36,134 nucleotides of DNA from Ichthyosporea sp. XGB-2017a (taxonomy: Eukaryota > Opisthokonta > Ichthyosporea): NCBI GenBank assembly GCA_002811675.1, contig PDIM01000066.1, forward strand, positions 130,606 through 166,739, read 5' to 3'. Below the pieces are notes generated by a model. It searched no databases. It saw nothing but the letters and a program-made list of their open reading frames with translations, and had not been told where the DNA came from. Position 1 is the stretch's first letter; each line of letters opens with the position of its first letter. Made by a program: the position numbers and the translations under genes. Positions 1-14,055 of this stretch are shown here, in pieces.

Positions 1-449
1 GCAAACAACAGGCGAGAAGATTGGATTCCCGCCAAAAAAAAAAAAAAAATTTCGGTTTGAAATTTTGAAACTTTCTTTTTTTTTTTTTTGTTGTGGTTTT
101 TTTTTTTTTTTTTTTTTTTTGTGTGTGTTGTTTTGTTGTTATTTTTTTATTTATTTTTTTTTTATGTTGTTATTTGTTTTTTTGTTGTTTTGTTTTGTTT
201 TTTTTGCTGTGATCTCGTTTACCTTCTTTTTAGCTATTTTTGTGTGGAAAATTGGTGCTTAAATCTGGCGTCTGTTTGTACCGAAAGGACTGCTTGCCTT
301 TTATTTTGCAGCGAGATCGGTCTGTCAAGGTGCCTTGCCTAGTAGATCAACGCTTGGTTTCGTGCCTGGCGAGAGGGCAATAGTGGCCATTCTTCTTTGG
401 AATTTTGTGTTATATATATGATTGAGTTGAAATTGAGGATTGAAAAAGA
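1..449 (+). promoter_or_regulatory. 5' region of TRRAP gene, T-rich
   Basis: No gene is visible here. Long T runs at about 76-89 and 97-120 and T-rich sequence to about 230 lie on the sense strand upstream of the TRRAP start. A pyrimidine stretch ending in TTTTGCAG near 300-311 resembles a 3' splice acceptor, so a 5' UTR intron is possible, but no donor can be assigned. A short TATATATAT tract lies just before the start codon (about 411-419). Peptides read from the T runs are only Phe/Leu/Cys low-complexity and are not genes. Confidence 0.5.
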
Positions 450-3400
450 ATGGGAAAGGTTAGTGAAACAATTGAGAGCCACGCGAGCAGTCTAAATGAA
501 CTGTCGGCTGAGAGTCTCACTGGGGGATATAGTGATAAAGAGAAGGAGAAGAACATCGAAGCACGAATCAAAATATGCGCGGAGATCAAGGAGCAAATGG
601 AAAGCTTCTGCAACGCAGAATATGGGGTTATGCTGGAGAAGATTTTACCAGAGTTTCTTAAAATATTGAAAGAAGAAGAGCCCGTGTTCTTGCAGCATTC
701 AAATATGCAGGTAAGTGGCAAGGAAATAAGACAAAACGTTGTGGGTGTGCTATATGCACTTTGGGACTAAATCTTTTGTTGTTTTTTTGCCTTCCTTCTT
801 TATGGGAACCTCTTTATAGAAATTGAGGTATTTAGTATTGGAATGTTTGAATCGGTTACCCAATAATGAAATCCTAAGGCCTTATGCACCTAAGATTCTG
901 GAGGTTATTATTCATCTTTTGGAAGTGGATAATGAAGAAAATGCTAATATCTGCCTTCGAATATTCATGGATGCTCAAAAATCTTTTCGGTCGTCTCTTG
1001 AACAGTATGCCAAGCCATTTATTAGGGTCGTCAAACTATATTTTGAGGAAATGATGAGTTATTCGGTTACGGAAGAAAGTCTTATAGGAATATCGGATAA
1101 TGTGGAAAGTCCTTCTCTTTCGCAAAAGTCTCCGCTAATGGAAAATTCCACAAGCGGATTTGATAGTCCCTCTAATCCCTCTAATATTGCGCCCTCGGGA
1201 AGCAATACACCACGGGATTCAAGGAGGACAAAACTTATACCTAGAGCCGTGTCTTCCTTTAAGGTATTGACAGAGTGCCCAATGATCGTTGTTGTTTTAT
1301 TGCAATTTTACCCAACACTGTCTGCAGAGTCTATGGGCATGTTTGTTCCTTTGTGTGTAGAAGTGCTGTCGTTAGATAATAGCAAATTTGAAAATAGAAT
1401 TGAATCGTTTATTGATAGAGGTGGGAGTCAAGATACAGAGCCAAGCAATGGCAAACAGTCTTTTAGCGACTTTATTGGGTGTCATGTTAAAATTCTTGCG
1501 TTTTTGGCCTACATGCTGAGGTCCAGTGACCAAAAATTTCCTCAATATCAATCTAAGGTGCCAAAGCTTGTCATTAAGCTGTTAAAGCATTGTCCTTGTG
1601 AGTTGGCAGTTATTCGAAAAGAGCTGTTGGTTGCAATGCGACACATACTTCAAACGGATTTTCGCAACAGTTTTGTTGCAGAGTTTGACACTTTGATGGA
1701 TGAAGATCTGATATTTGGAACAGGAAGAACAGCTTTGGAGATATTAAGGCCTGTGGCATGTAGTGCTTTAGCTGACTTTGTTCACTACGTGAGGGATAAG
1801 CTTTCATTAACGCAAATTGCAAGTACCGTACGCGTTTATTGCCGGGTGTTGCATGACAGCTCACTTCCTGTTGGGATACAGACAATGTCCGCCAAGCTGC
1901 TGATCAATTTGGTTGAGTGTATAGCAAGCAATCCACAGCTTGGTGGGGATGAGGGCAGAAAAGTTTTGATTACAATTTTTGATGCCCTGGTCATTAAGTG
2001 CGGAACTCTGAAAGATATTATTAAGTGGATGACAGAGTATGACGAAAAAAATGAAGAATGTGGGCGTGAAGTGAAGGGGTTTAAACACATCCTAAATTGT
2101 CACCACCCTATGAGTATTGAGCGTATAAAGGCGGAACGTGAAAAGATAAAGGACTATAGGGTATTTGTTAAAAACTTTTCTTTGAACTTAAAAGCAATGG
2201 CCTACGGTATATCTTCATGCAACCCCCCTAACCAGACCAAAACGTTCAATTCGTGGGAGTCATTTCTTGTTCCTACACTTCTGCGTAATGCCTTGGAGTG
2301 TTTTAAAATCTATTTGGCGGATAAAAAGAATTCCTCTTCGGTTGTCCGCAAAGAAGAAAAAGAAGTTCTTGACAGCTTCGCGTCTTTTTTTACATTGATT
2401 GATCCCCAAACGGCACAAGAAGTGCTTCAAAACAACATAGAGTTCTTGTTTAACAGTATTGTTGACAATCCGGCTGTATTCACAGTTCCACAGCATTTTT
2501 TAGCCAATCCCGGCATATCCAAGTCATTTGCGGAAATCTTGCTTCAGTTTTTGTTGGAAAGAATGGAAATGTTGGGGAGCAAGAACGCTGCATCTTCAGG
2601 TATTATTCTTCGATTATTTAAACTCATTTTTGGTTCCGTTACTCTGTTTTCGGACAAAAATGAGGTAGTTTTGCAGCCACACATGAGCGGCATTATTACG
2701 AAATGTGTCACGTTGTCTTTAAATGCCGAAGATCCACACAATTACTTCCTATTGCTTAGGGCTCTCTTTCGATCTATTGCTGGCGGAAAGTTTGAGCAGC
2801 TGTATAATGAATTTCTTCCCCAACTTAATATGCTTTTGAAAAGGCTGAATCGCCTTTTAAATTCAACAAATGGTCTAAATCTAATTCACCTTTTTATAGA
2901 GCTTTGTCTTACAGTTCCTGTTAGATTGAGCGCACTTTTACCTCATCTTCACTGCATAACAAGGCCCCTCGTCTGCTCCCTTCGTGCCAGCAAAGATTTG
3001 ATTGGACAGGGGCTCAGGACTTTGGAGCTATGCATTGATAACCTAACTCCGGAGTATTTGGACCCAATTATATCCCCGGTAAGGCAAGATCTTCTCGAAA
3101 ATATGTGGTATCGGTTGCGCAACGATCCACACAACTGTGAGCATTCACAGACTATTTTGAGAATTCTAGGAAAGTTGGGCGGAAGATATAGGTTGATCCA
3201 TAAAGAAAGCTTCAACCTTAATCCCCAGTTGACGGACAAGAATTTGTTTAAAATAACTCTAGATGTTCCATATGGGATGGAAGAGGAAAATGGAAGGTGT
3301 AAACATTCTTCAGATATTTCGTTCTACTTGGACAGGGCTTTGCAGAGTGCCTGCAATGTACTTAATTCCGAGGCACAAGAAAGTGAGCACCTGAAAGCTT

Positions 3401-6400
3401 TTGCAACAGTGAAATATTTATTATGCTGCGTACTGGGTGGGGTCAAAAAAGAAGAAAGTGAGGGAATACCTGTTGCTCTTTCAGAAGCAGATGCTACAAT
3501 AGAAAATCTGTTTTATGGAAGAGAGACTCTGCAAGCCTTTTGTGCAAAGTTGTCTACCGAATCTCTCAATTATCTTAAAGAACAATTGGTTTTAATGATT
3601 CGAGCGCTTTTGAAATGCCTGTCTTATGAATACATTAAAACTGATGCACAGGAATTGATTGAATACACTCAATCATATTTTGGCCTCATAATATTGGAAA
3701 CTGAGTTTGATAGAACTTTTGTCGAAGATATTGAAAATCCAATATTTCAGCACGTGAGTGGTAGGCTTGAAAACAATGTTGGAGTACATCCGGTTGCCAA
3801 AGGTTCGGCAGTATCTGACATTTATATGTCGATTTTGCTGGTGTGCATTTGTTCAGACGATGAAGAGACCAATGTTCGAGGTCAAAAACTGTTAGAAGAT
3901 TTCTATGGTGTTATTCGCAATTTGGTGGGTAAGGAAAACGGGCCGTACTTGGTGTGTTTTTCTGTATTTTTGGACAAACTGTCTCTTGAGGCGAGAGAGA
4001 AGCCATACAGTAAAAGAAATGGTACTGTAAATTGTGTTGCCCATATTCTGGAAATATTCATCGAAGAATGGGTTGTTGAAAATGAAGTTCAACTGGCGAA
4101 GATCTTGCTCTTTATTATCAAAGATATTATGTTTGATATTTCTTTCAATCTTTTGTCAAGAGCAAAAGATGCTTTTAAGAAGATGATGAAAATATGCTGT
4201 GCGAACAGTGAAACGAAAAAAGATTTTAAAGAGATATGGAAATCGTTTAAATCCGAGAAAGATAAAAGACTTAAAGAGAAGAAGGCGTCTAAAAAGACGG
4301 AAAATAAGCATGAGGGGGAAGATGAAAGTAATGACAAAGTTGCAGAAGAGTTAACTGAAGACGAAATTTGCAGTATTTGGGATGGTGTAAGGAACAGCAA
4401 GTTAAAGAGTCTGGTCGAACTGCTGGTCTCGCACTTGGCATCCCCTAGTGAAGATGTCAGGCATCTTGTTCAAGAGGCCTTGAGTGATATAGCTGAAGTA
4501 ACGGATTGTGGCCTCTCAAATGTGATTATGATGTCTGGAAAGGTTATAAGCTTTTATGTGATCCCTAAAAGCTTTCGAAGTGTTTCGTTGAGCTATCAGG
4601 TGGGGCATTTGCACGCTTTATCGTATGTTCTGCAGTCCGGCATACAACTGTTGAGCTACAAAGAGCAACTTTTGCGAATAGTAAGAGAAACATTAGCCTT
4701 TTGTGAAGCTGACGATGCTATACTTGCCAAACAGGCGCCCTATAAGAATGCAACTTCTTTCGATGAATTTCGCGCTGCTGGCTTGACTTTCTTAAAAACG
4801 GTATCTTCGTCAGCTGACTTTGACAGCCGGTTTCCTCCTGAAACCAGAGAAAAGGCGATCAAGTTGTACTTTAAGTATTTACCGCATAAGTCGGACATAA
4901 TAGTGGAAGCATCTAAGCAGGCTCTTGATTTGGTAGTTGCTGAGCAAAAGCTGCCTAAGAATCTTGTTCATATGTACCTGCGTCCTTTAATTGCTAATCT
5001 GAGTGACAGAAGAAATTTAACAACACCTAGCTTGAAAGGACTAGAAAGGGTTATTAAACTGTTGACGCATTGTTTTAATGCGGCTATGGGTGATAAGCTC
5101 TTAGAGATATTGAAAGGGATGATTGAGGCTGGAACCCCTCTTGCTAAAGCGGATTTCGAGGTTGCTTGTGGAGTGTTGAATATTTTTCATGTGCTTCCAG
5201 AAGCTGCAGAAGCTTTTTTGGAGCCTTTACTGGAAGTTGTGTTGCAACTGGAGAAGCTCAATGGTCTTCAATTGGACAATCCTTTTCGACAAGCCTTTGC
5301 TCGTTTTGCGAATAGATTTCCGAAAGAATACGTTGGTTACTCAATTAACAAAATTGAAAATACGGAACAATTTTTTATTTTTCTGGATATCTTAGAGAAA
5401 GACACATCTGCTTGCTTGGTAGATGCATTGGTGGAGGATTCTTCTCTCGTTAGAGGGTTAATTGCTGATGAAAATGCATTTGAAAACGGCACGATGTGCT
5501 TTTTTGCTTCTAAGATTATTTTAATTGTTCTACAGAAAGACAATATGTTTCTGAAGAACAATCCAAAAGTTTTGGAGTCGCTTGTGGGTATGTGGAACTC
5601 ATCGGGGCGAATTGATAGGCTAAAGAATGAAAGTCAACAAGAATATCCTTTTGTGAGGGAATCGGAGATTATTTTGAAATGCTTTATGGTTCACCTGAAG
5701 ACTTGTAGGACTGATACCAGGCTTATTTTTGGACTGCTTTCTGTTTTAGAAAGTAAAAGTATTTTGGATTACCGGTTTCTTAAAAATTTTCTTGTTACAG
5801 AGATTGCGTTTGGGTCAACGGTAAAAGAAAAGCGAAAGCTCATCAAAGCGTTTTTTGAATTTTATAGTGACAGAGACATTGAAGAGAGTGGCAAAGCAGA
5901 TGTTTTGCGTTTGCTGATAACTCCAATTGCTTACAATGTGCTTAAGTCAGGGGATGAAGACCTGTTTGATGACGATTTGATATCTACGTTTGTAAAGACC
6001 ATTATCGAAAACCCATTGCCGATATCTTCAGATAGTACTAAAGCTGCCCGGGATGAATTAGTGATCGAATTGCTGAATCTGACCACAGTTCTGTTGAGCA
6101 ATATGCCGCAAAAGTTTGTTGAGCATAAAAAGCAGCTTGTGAAGTTTCCTTGGAACCATTTTAAGGACTCGGACATCGTTGTTCGGTACTCTGCGTATGT
6201 TCTTGTTTGTCGATTCATAGAGGCATATGAAACTCCCCAAAAGCTTATTTTGCAAGTGTACAATGCTCTTTTGAGGGCCTATCAACCTGAGGCACGGCCT
6301 CTTGTGAAAGAAGCATTTGAAATACTGCTCCCTGTACTTCCTAAGCGACTCCCTTCGAAAGAGCGTTACCCTATGTGGATTAAGTGGACAAAGAAGATCA

Positions 6401-9400
6401 TCAATGATGAAGGATATTTTTTGGCACAACTGATTCACATTTGGCATTTAGTTGTGCGTCATGAAAGCGTCTTTTATCCGTACAGGAGTCAGTTTGTTAT
6501 GAATATAACTAATTCCTTAGCCCGTATTGGCCTGAACAATAATGCTTTGTTTGAAAATAGAAAGCTTGCAGTGGAGTTATCTGATGTTATTGTTAAATGG
6601 GAAGAAAAACGCGTTTCTGACAAAGGGAAGGAAAGGGAGGAAGAAGCTCAGAAAATGGAAAAAGATATGGATACACCGAAGCACAAGGGAAAACGAGGTG
6701 AGCGTATGAATCTTCGAAGCAGTGAAAAGGATAAAATGCCAAAAGAACAAGAGGAAGAAGAGGGCCCTTCCAAGCGAATTAAACTTTCGAATGATGCCGA
6801 TGAAAACTATTCACCTGGAATGTTGGCTGTTCAATTGAACTTAAATTTCCTTATTCGAATGTCGTGCCACTACGGGTCAACTGTGCCGGGGGGTCAAGAG
6901 TTGAGTACAAGGTGTATTGCTATTATTGAAAGAATGGTGTCGGAAAAAATGTGGCCGAATCTCTGTGTTAAATACAATGCCTTTGAAAAGTATATTTTGT
7001 CCGTGAGAAGTGCTGATAATACAACTGGTGTAGTTAGTGCACTTCAAATAATGACTATATTAATGAAGTCTCAAAAGCCAGAGGAAAAGTTGAAGTTCTT
7101 GCCCACTTTGAAACCTAGTTTAAATCACTGCCTGGGCTTCTTTGATGTTAAGGTAGTTGATCAATTTTCATTCTTGCTTTTAGGGATATTAGAGTTTAAA
7201 AACAAAGAAATTGTACCGAAAGTTGAAGAAGGTGAAGATCCGATGGACATAGATGGTAATGATGAAATGAAAAGGAAATCTCTTTTTGATGATTTGTTTT
7301 TTAAAATTAGTGAAATAGTAGCCGAAGGGCTGGCTTCCGATCGTTCCAGGGGAAATGTTGGTATTTATTGTGCGATTAAGTATTTGCTGACAATGGCTGG
7401 AAGATATGACACCTTTTTAGAACCTTTTCTGCCCCAAGTAATGAGGACCTTTCAAAAGCTAACTAAAGAGATTCTCTCACCGTCTTTCAATAATGCAATG
7501 CCCTCATCTCCAGAAAGTGTGCCGAAACTCATCATAATGATAATCGACCTTTGTGTTTCCATTTTTCAAATGCTAAGTGAGCATAGGAGAACATTTCTAA
7601 ATGGCATGTCTCTTCTCTTGGAAAAATGCTTGAGTGTTGAAGTTTTGTCCCACATAACAAAGCTGATGGAAGGTTGGGTACTAAATGATAGCGAAAAGGT
7701 CCCGAACATGAAAGAAAAATCATCGTTGTTAACGAAAATGACCAGTTTAAAAAATAGACTTCCCATGGAGTCCGAACTGTGGAAACAGTTTATCACCCTA
7801 ACCTTGTCGATTTATAAGAGCAATTCTCCCTTGGGAACAACTTGCCTAGAGCCGGCCAAAGTTGCGGGGCTCAAATGGCACGAGCCAGAATTGAGGAAGG
7901 AGTTTTTTGCGTTGTACGTCATGGATATACCTAAGTCTGCAACCGAAAGGCTTAAGCATATTTTCAGCGCTCAGAACTGGGAATATTTAGGCTCCGACTA
8001 CTGGATAAAACAATGCATGGAGTTAATTTTGGAAGTTTATGAAAAGAAGGTATACCTCTGCTCCGCCTTAGAAAATGCTTCTCTTCCTTCGGTACAGCTT
8101 GGGTCTGATGGCATCGATGCTACGGAGCTGGAAGGTGGAGATAAATTTGAAGATTCATTTATTTCTCTGGCCGATAAGTATGAAAAGCAGCGTGAAAAAT
8201 ACATAGGATCGGTTACAAGTTTAGAGCTTGTTGAGGCAGTCAGGTACTTGTGCCAGATTGATGACGGTCTTTCGGAAGTCTTGTGGATTCAAATTTTCCC
8301 TCAAATATGGAAGCAATTTTCCAAAGAGGAACAAAAGGAGTTAAGAAATGCCCTTGTTGTCTTTTTGTCACGAGACTACCACAGTAACCAGGTTGATAAT
8401 CCGTATAACACAATTCGGAGTATGCTCTCTGGCTTCATACACTGTGACCCACCAATCCATCTACCGCCTTATCTCATGAAATACTTGGCCAAAACTCATG
8501 GTGCATGGCATAACGCTATGTGGGCTTTGCAAAAGGAATTGGATGACTTTGATCGGGAGCGAGGAGCGTTTTCGTACACGACCGCACTTTCTGAGACTGA
8601 TAATTACATTTCTGTGGATAGTGCTGTCACCGATGCTGATATCATCAGTAAATCAAAAGTGCTAAAAGAAAAGGAAGAAACAATAGCCTGCCTTAATGAT
8701 CTTATGGAAGAACTATGCGAAGAAGACTTTCGGTATGGATTGTGGCGGAAGCATTGTACTTTTTCCGAAACTGTTGACGCTCTTTGTGCACAACAACATG
8801 GGTATTGGTTCCGTGCTCAGAAGCTGTACGAAGCTGCTATGAAAAGGGTGAAGTCTGGTCCCTATGTAAAAGCAGATATGTATATTTGGGAGAGAGAATG
8901 GATTGAGTGTGCTAAGCGCTTAGGAGAGTGGGATCTAGTCAAAAATTTTGCTATATTAGAAGGTCGCGATGAGCTAACTCTTCAATCGGCATGGAGAGTG
9001 AATGATTGGGGTGGTATGAATCAAGCTCTCCAGAATGTAGAAATTGTATTTGGAGAAACTGCTCAAATGAAGATATGGAGACTCTATGTAGACCTATGTC
9101 ATCCCGAACAGAATGAGTTCTCTAATGCTGAAAAACTTATTAGAGATGGTACTCAGCTTGCATTGAGGCAGTGGTCTTCGTTGCCGTCCATTGTTGGCGC
9201 TTCTCACCTCCCGATTTTGCAAATGCTTCAGCAATTTGTGGAATTAAACGAGTCTTATCAAATACTCTGCGCTTTGAAAGAGCCATCTTCTGAACGTATT
9301 CAGTGCATTCCGGAGCTCAAAGCAATCCTTGGTCTTTGGAGAGAGCGGCTCCCAAACAAATGGGAAGATATTGTCTTGTGGGATGAAGTCATTACTTGGA

Positions 9401-12099
9401 GACATAAGATTTTTTCTGCTATTAATAGGGTATTTCAGCCTTTGGCTAATGAGCACATGATGACGAATAACACGTTGGCATATATGGGCTTTCATGAAAT
9501 GGCTTGGAGTGTCAACAGGTTTGCACACATTGCTCGGAAACACAACCTTCTGGATGTATGCCTTCTTTCGCTTAACAAAATATATTCACTGCCCAATATT
9601 GAAGTTCAAGATGCATTTTTAAAACTTAAGGAACAAGCAAAGTGCTACTTTAAGTGCAACAAGGATCTCAAGACTGGACTGGACATTATCAACTCTACCA
9701 ATTTGTCTTATTTTGTTCCAAAGCAGAAAGCTGAATTCTTTGCATTGCAAGGCTGTTTCCTGGAAAAAATGGGAAAGGTAGACGAAGCATATAAGTCCTT
9801 CTCGGCTGCAATTACTGTGTATGATGATCTGAACAAGGGGTGGTATGCGTGGGGTGCATATTGTGATCGTATATTTATATCCAAAAAGGTTATGTCATGG
9901 GGCAGTCATGCAATCACCTGTTATATGAATGCCTGCCGCTTTTTTAAAGAAGAAAAAGCTAGGAAAATACTGTCAAGGGTGCTATGGCTGTTGAGTTACG
10001 ATGACGAGTCGATAGCTTTGGGTGAAGCGTTTGAGAAAAGTCTAGGATTTGTATCAAAAGTTCGATTTGTAATTTGGATCCCCCAATTGCTGAGCTCTCT
10101 TTCCCGGCCAGAAGCGCAGAATTTTGCTGGCTTGCTGAAATCGCTGGCCAAATCGCACCCACAAGCACTGTATTGTTCTTTGCGTGCGACTTTTCTTGAG
10201 CAAAGGTCAGTACTTCAAAGCAGTCCATCGGGTGGTCCCCGCTCGTCTTCTGAGCCTGCATCCCCTGCGTCAAAGGTTAGCATAACATCTGATGGAAAGT
10301 CTACGCCCTCATCAGCCAGTGTTGCCCCTAGGAGAACATCAACAAATGGCTCTGTCAGTGCTCATCAGCACTGTCAAAATATTATGTACTTGCTAAGATC
10401 TTCTCATCAGATGACAACACATTCTATAGAATCCATTGTGGAGGAAATAACTGGAAGATTTAAGCCCAATCAGACTGAAGAAATGTTGAGAACAATTCAG
10501 ATTCTATTAAGTGACTGTTTGCAGCGTGCTTTTACTAGTGTAAATAATCTTGAAGACGTTCAGCAAATTTGTGTGTCCAATCAAGTGGAAAACCATTTGA
10601 AAAAAATACTCTTGACCCTGAAAGATACTAATGGACCAAGTGGACTTGCACTCTTTAGGGATGCTATTCGAAGTGATTTTGAGAAATACGGATTATCTAA
10701 CGGAAAGTGGAAACTGACCGACGCTATAGACTGCATGACGGCGTGGAAATCAACTTTAGAAAAGGAAGTAGCAAAAATGCCTAAAACTTCATATTTACAG
10801 CATATTTCGAGGTACCTCTCTGACTTTGCAGAAGAAGATATTGACATCCCTGGTGAATATTTGGATCGGAGGGACAATCTCAGCTCAAGTTATGTGAAAA
10901 TCTCGAGGTTTCTTTCAAAAGTTGAAGTTGGTTATAGTCATGGTTCATCCTTTAGAAGAATATACATTGAAGGAAATGATGGAAAGGTATATCCGTTTGC
11001 TGTACAACACGCACCCAATCGTTATGGCAGAGCCGCAGAGAGAATATTTCAACTATTCCAGTTTTTGAACGATGCACTCTCGAAGCGCAAGGAAACCAGA
11101 AAGCGTCAAATATTTTTCAATACCCCGGTAACCGTTCCATTCTCCCCTAATATTAGGTTAATATCGGATCATTCGTCATATGTTTCTCTTGAACAGATAT
11201 TTGAAAAACATTGCCTTCTCGGGTCAGGTATTGATCCTTTCGAGCCAGTTTTAAAGTTCTATCGAACTCTTTGCGCGCCCGATTCGAAATTTTCCTCGCG
11301 GGCAGAGCTAAAGGAAGTTAGGAAGACATGCTATGAAGAAATACGCAATACGATGGTTCCTGAGAATTTATTAACGAAGTTCATGGTGGCAAGTTTTCCC
11401 GATTTTGCAGGGCTTTGGATGTTTCGAAAACATATTATATCTCAAATGGCTGCTATATCCTTTGCGTCGTACGTCCTTTGTCTTGGTCATAGATTGCCAC
11501 ATACGCTTAGCTTCTGTTTAGAAAACGGAAATTTTTTATCTTCTGAGTTATACCCTATGTTGAATTCAGCTGGCTTGCTTGAAAGTTCGGAAAGGGTGCC
11601 TTTCCGACTAACGCCGGTCCTCTGTCACTTTATGACTCGTTTTGGTGTTGAAGGAAGTTTCTTGAGCTCATTCCTAGCTGTTGCTCGCTCACTTGCAGAG
11701 CCTGATATGCACGTACAAGACTTTTTGAATATTATTTTTAAGTACGAAGTTGTATCGTGGCACGCGTCTCATTCCCCGCTGCAGCTCCAGAGCAGCATTG
11801 AAAATTCTCAGATGATCGATAAGGTGATCGAGAACACCGACAATATTGTTGGTAGAATTGAAGGGCTGAGTATGGAAGTTGAGCCTGGTGTTGCTGATGC
11901 GGAACCATCTCCATCCGAAACGGCTTCGACCCTTACTGACGCGAAGGTTAAAGTCCAAGGCGATAAACCGCGCGTTGGAGGGCGTATGGACAAAGAGGTT
12001 GGCATTGTGACTGTAAAGAAAGCATCGGCACTAATTGCAGAAGCTATGAATCCAGATAACTTGGCATTGATGGATCCTACATGGCAAGCTTGGCTGTAG
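450..12099 (+). CDS. TRRAP: TRRAP/Tra1 transcription-associated PIKK-family pseudokinase (two exons)
   Basis: Giant scaffold that binds transcription activators and recruits SAGA- and NuA4-type histone acetyltransferase complexes in the nucleus. Joining 450-710 to 820-12099 gives 3,846 residues, matching the family's usual 3,700-3,900. The ATG at 450 is preceded by an in-frame TGA at 441-443. The region after the splice (KLRYLVLECLNRLPNNE) is typical of TRRAP. Order: HEAT-type helical repeats over most of the first 2,600 residues; a charged, basic/acidic loop ending in the NLS-like GPSKRIKL at about 2069-2076; a FAT domain at about 2700-3330; a PI3K-like domain at about 3450-3730; and a FATC tail ending MDPTWQAWL. 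In the catalytic-loop region I read LGHRLPHT (about 3642-3649) instead of the active-kinase GDRHxxN, so it is a pseudokinase. Ser/Pro-rich loops occur near residues 180-230 and 3220-3270. Apart from one early intron the gene is uninterrupted. Confidence 0.97.
711..819 (+). other. spliceosomal intron in TRRAP
   Basis: Donor CAG|GTAAGT at 710/711 and acceptor TTTATAG|AAA at 819/820 flank a 109-nt, pyrimidine-rich intron in phase 0. Splicing joins ...HSNMQ to KLRYLVLE..., which restores the conserved TRRAP N-terminal region. Reading through the donor meets a stop at 768-770. Inferred from reading frame and consensus, without transcript data. Confidence 0.93.
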
Positions 12100-12397
12100 T
12101 ATGTAAGTGTCAGCGTAAAATTTTCTTAAATGCGTTTAAGAGTTTATTGTCGAATTCTATTACCCCACCACGCTTTTTTTTAGCATTATTTGGTTTTCGT
12201 TTTCACACCACAAGAAAACAACAATTTTTCACAACCACATTTAACAACAACTTATAAGAACTGCACTAATTTACATATACTTGTGATTTTTACAAATTCC
12301 ATTATCATTTGTCTTGCTACCCAACATTCGTTTTTCTAGCCCACTTTTTCATTTTTTTGTTTTTTTGTTGCCATTTGAGGCATTGAGACCAAAGAGA

Positions 12398-12409
12398 AAT
12401 AAAAATAAA
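12398..12409 (+). terminator. poly(A) signal pair downstream of TRRAP
   Basis: Two AATAAA hexamers, 12398-12403 and 12404-12409, lie about 300 nt after the TRRAP stop and are the first strong candidates on this strand. Confidence 0.6.
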
Positions 12410-12610
12410 CCCAATTTGGGTGGAAAAATACTTTATCATGTTGTAAAAAATGCAAAAGCTGATGCATAGAGGCAAAGCAACACAGGCACAAAGGCCAAGG
12501 TGCGAGAGTAGGATGAAACAAAGTTTCTAATAATTAATTTGGTGAGCGACGAGTCACCGAAGTTCCAACCCAAATCCTTGACCTTGAATTAGTGGCAAAC
12601 AAAAAGGGTA

Positions 12611-12840
12611 GCTCCTTGCAGAGTCCCAAGCAGCTCTAGCTAGTCCTCTCGCTAGAGTCCTTGAAGGTTCTAAACAAAGGAGCATAGGCTTGAGGCAAGG
12701 AGCGCTTGAGGTTCCAAGGAGCGACCCTTGGAGCACTCTGCAGTCTGCCAGGCTAACCTAACGCTCCTTGTCGCTAACACTAAGGAGCTAACCAAGGAGC
12801 GTTGCTTGAGCTAACCAAGGAGCAGCTAACACTCCTTGGA
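12611..12840. repeat. cluster of CAAGGAGC / GCTCCTTG words
   Basis: At least nine copies or one-base variants of AAGGAGC occur in about 230 nt, in both orientations: near 12611, 12677, 12696, 12715, 12725, 12763, 12781, 12793, 12816 and 12832. Several are joined to GCTAACC or GCTAACAC. The patch is more GC-rich than the surrounding UTR-like sequence. Its identity is unknown; it could be a fragment of a repetitive element. Confidence 0.65.
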
Positions 12841-12958
12841 GGTTCTGGGGAGGTGGCTGGTGGCTTATAGGGTTATGCTACAAAGTGCTTATTGGCAAGG
12901 GTTATACTATGTAGAGGGTATTGATATCATCAGCTGGGCCTTGGCCAAACGAGATGTG

Positions 12959-13082
<124 letters not shown>

Positions 13083-13085
13083 ATA

Positions 13086-14055
13086 NNNNNNNNNNNNNNN
13101 NNNNNNNNNNNNNNNNNNNNNNNNNNNNNNNNNNNNNNNNNNNNNNNNNNNNNNNNNNNNNNNNNNNNNNNNNNNNNNNNNNNNNNNNNNNNNNNNNNNN
13201 NNNNNNNNNNNNNNNNNNNNNNNNNNNNNNNNNNNNNNNNNNNNNNNNNNNNNNNNNNNNNNNNNNNNNNNNNNNNNNNNNNNNNNNNNNNNNNNNNNNN
13301 NNNNNNNNNNNNNNNNNNNNNNNNNNNNNNNNNNNNNNNNNNNNNNNNNNNNNNNNNNNNNNNNNNNNNNNNNNNNNNNNNNNNNNNNNNNNNNNNNNNN
13401 NNNNNNNNNNNNNNNNNNNNNNNNNNNNNNNNNNNNNNNNNNNNNNNNNNNNNNNNNNNNNNNNNNNNNNNNNNNNNNNNNNNNNNNNNNNNNNNNNNNN
13501 NNNNNNNNNNNNNNNNNNNNNNNNNNNNNNNNNNNNNNNNNNNNNNNNNNNNNNNNNNNNNNNNNNNNNNNNNNNNNNNNNNNNNNNNNNNNNNNNNNNN
13601 NNNNNNNNNNNNNNNNNNNNNNNNNNNNNNNNNNNNNNNNNNNNNNNNNNNNNNNNNNNNNNNNNNNNNNNNNNNNNNNNNNNNNNNNNNNNNNNNNNNN
13701 NNNNNNNNNNNNNNNNNNNNNNNNNNNNNNNNNNNNNNNNNNNNNNNNNNNNNNNNNNNNNNNNNNNNNNNNNNNNNNNNNNNNNNNNNNNNNNNNNNNN
13801 NNNNNNNNNNNNNNNNNNNNNNNNNNNNNNNNNNNNNNNNNNNNNNNNNNNNNNNNNNNNNNNNNNNNNNNNNNNNNNNNNNNNNNNNNNNNNNNNNNNN
13901 NNNNNNNNNNNNNNNNNNNNNNNNNNNNNNNNNNNNNNNNNNNNNNNNNNNNNNNNNNNNNNNNNNNNNNNNNNNNNNNNNNNNNNNNNNNNNNNNNNNN
14001 NNNNNNNNNNNNNNNNNNNNNNNNNNNNNNNNNNNNNNNNNNNNNNNNNNNNNNN
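13086..14055. other. assembly gap (970 N)
   Basis: Unsequenced bases. Long open frames drawn across this stretch are artefacts of N translation. Confidence 0.99.

Noticed and set aside
65-342. Phe/Leu/Cys-rich small proteins at the left edge
   Set aside because: These are translations of T-rich promoter sequence in two frames at once, with no domain.
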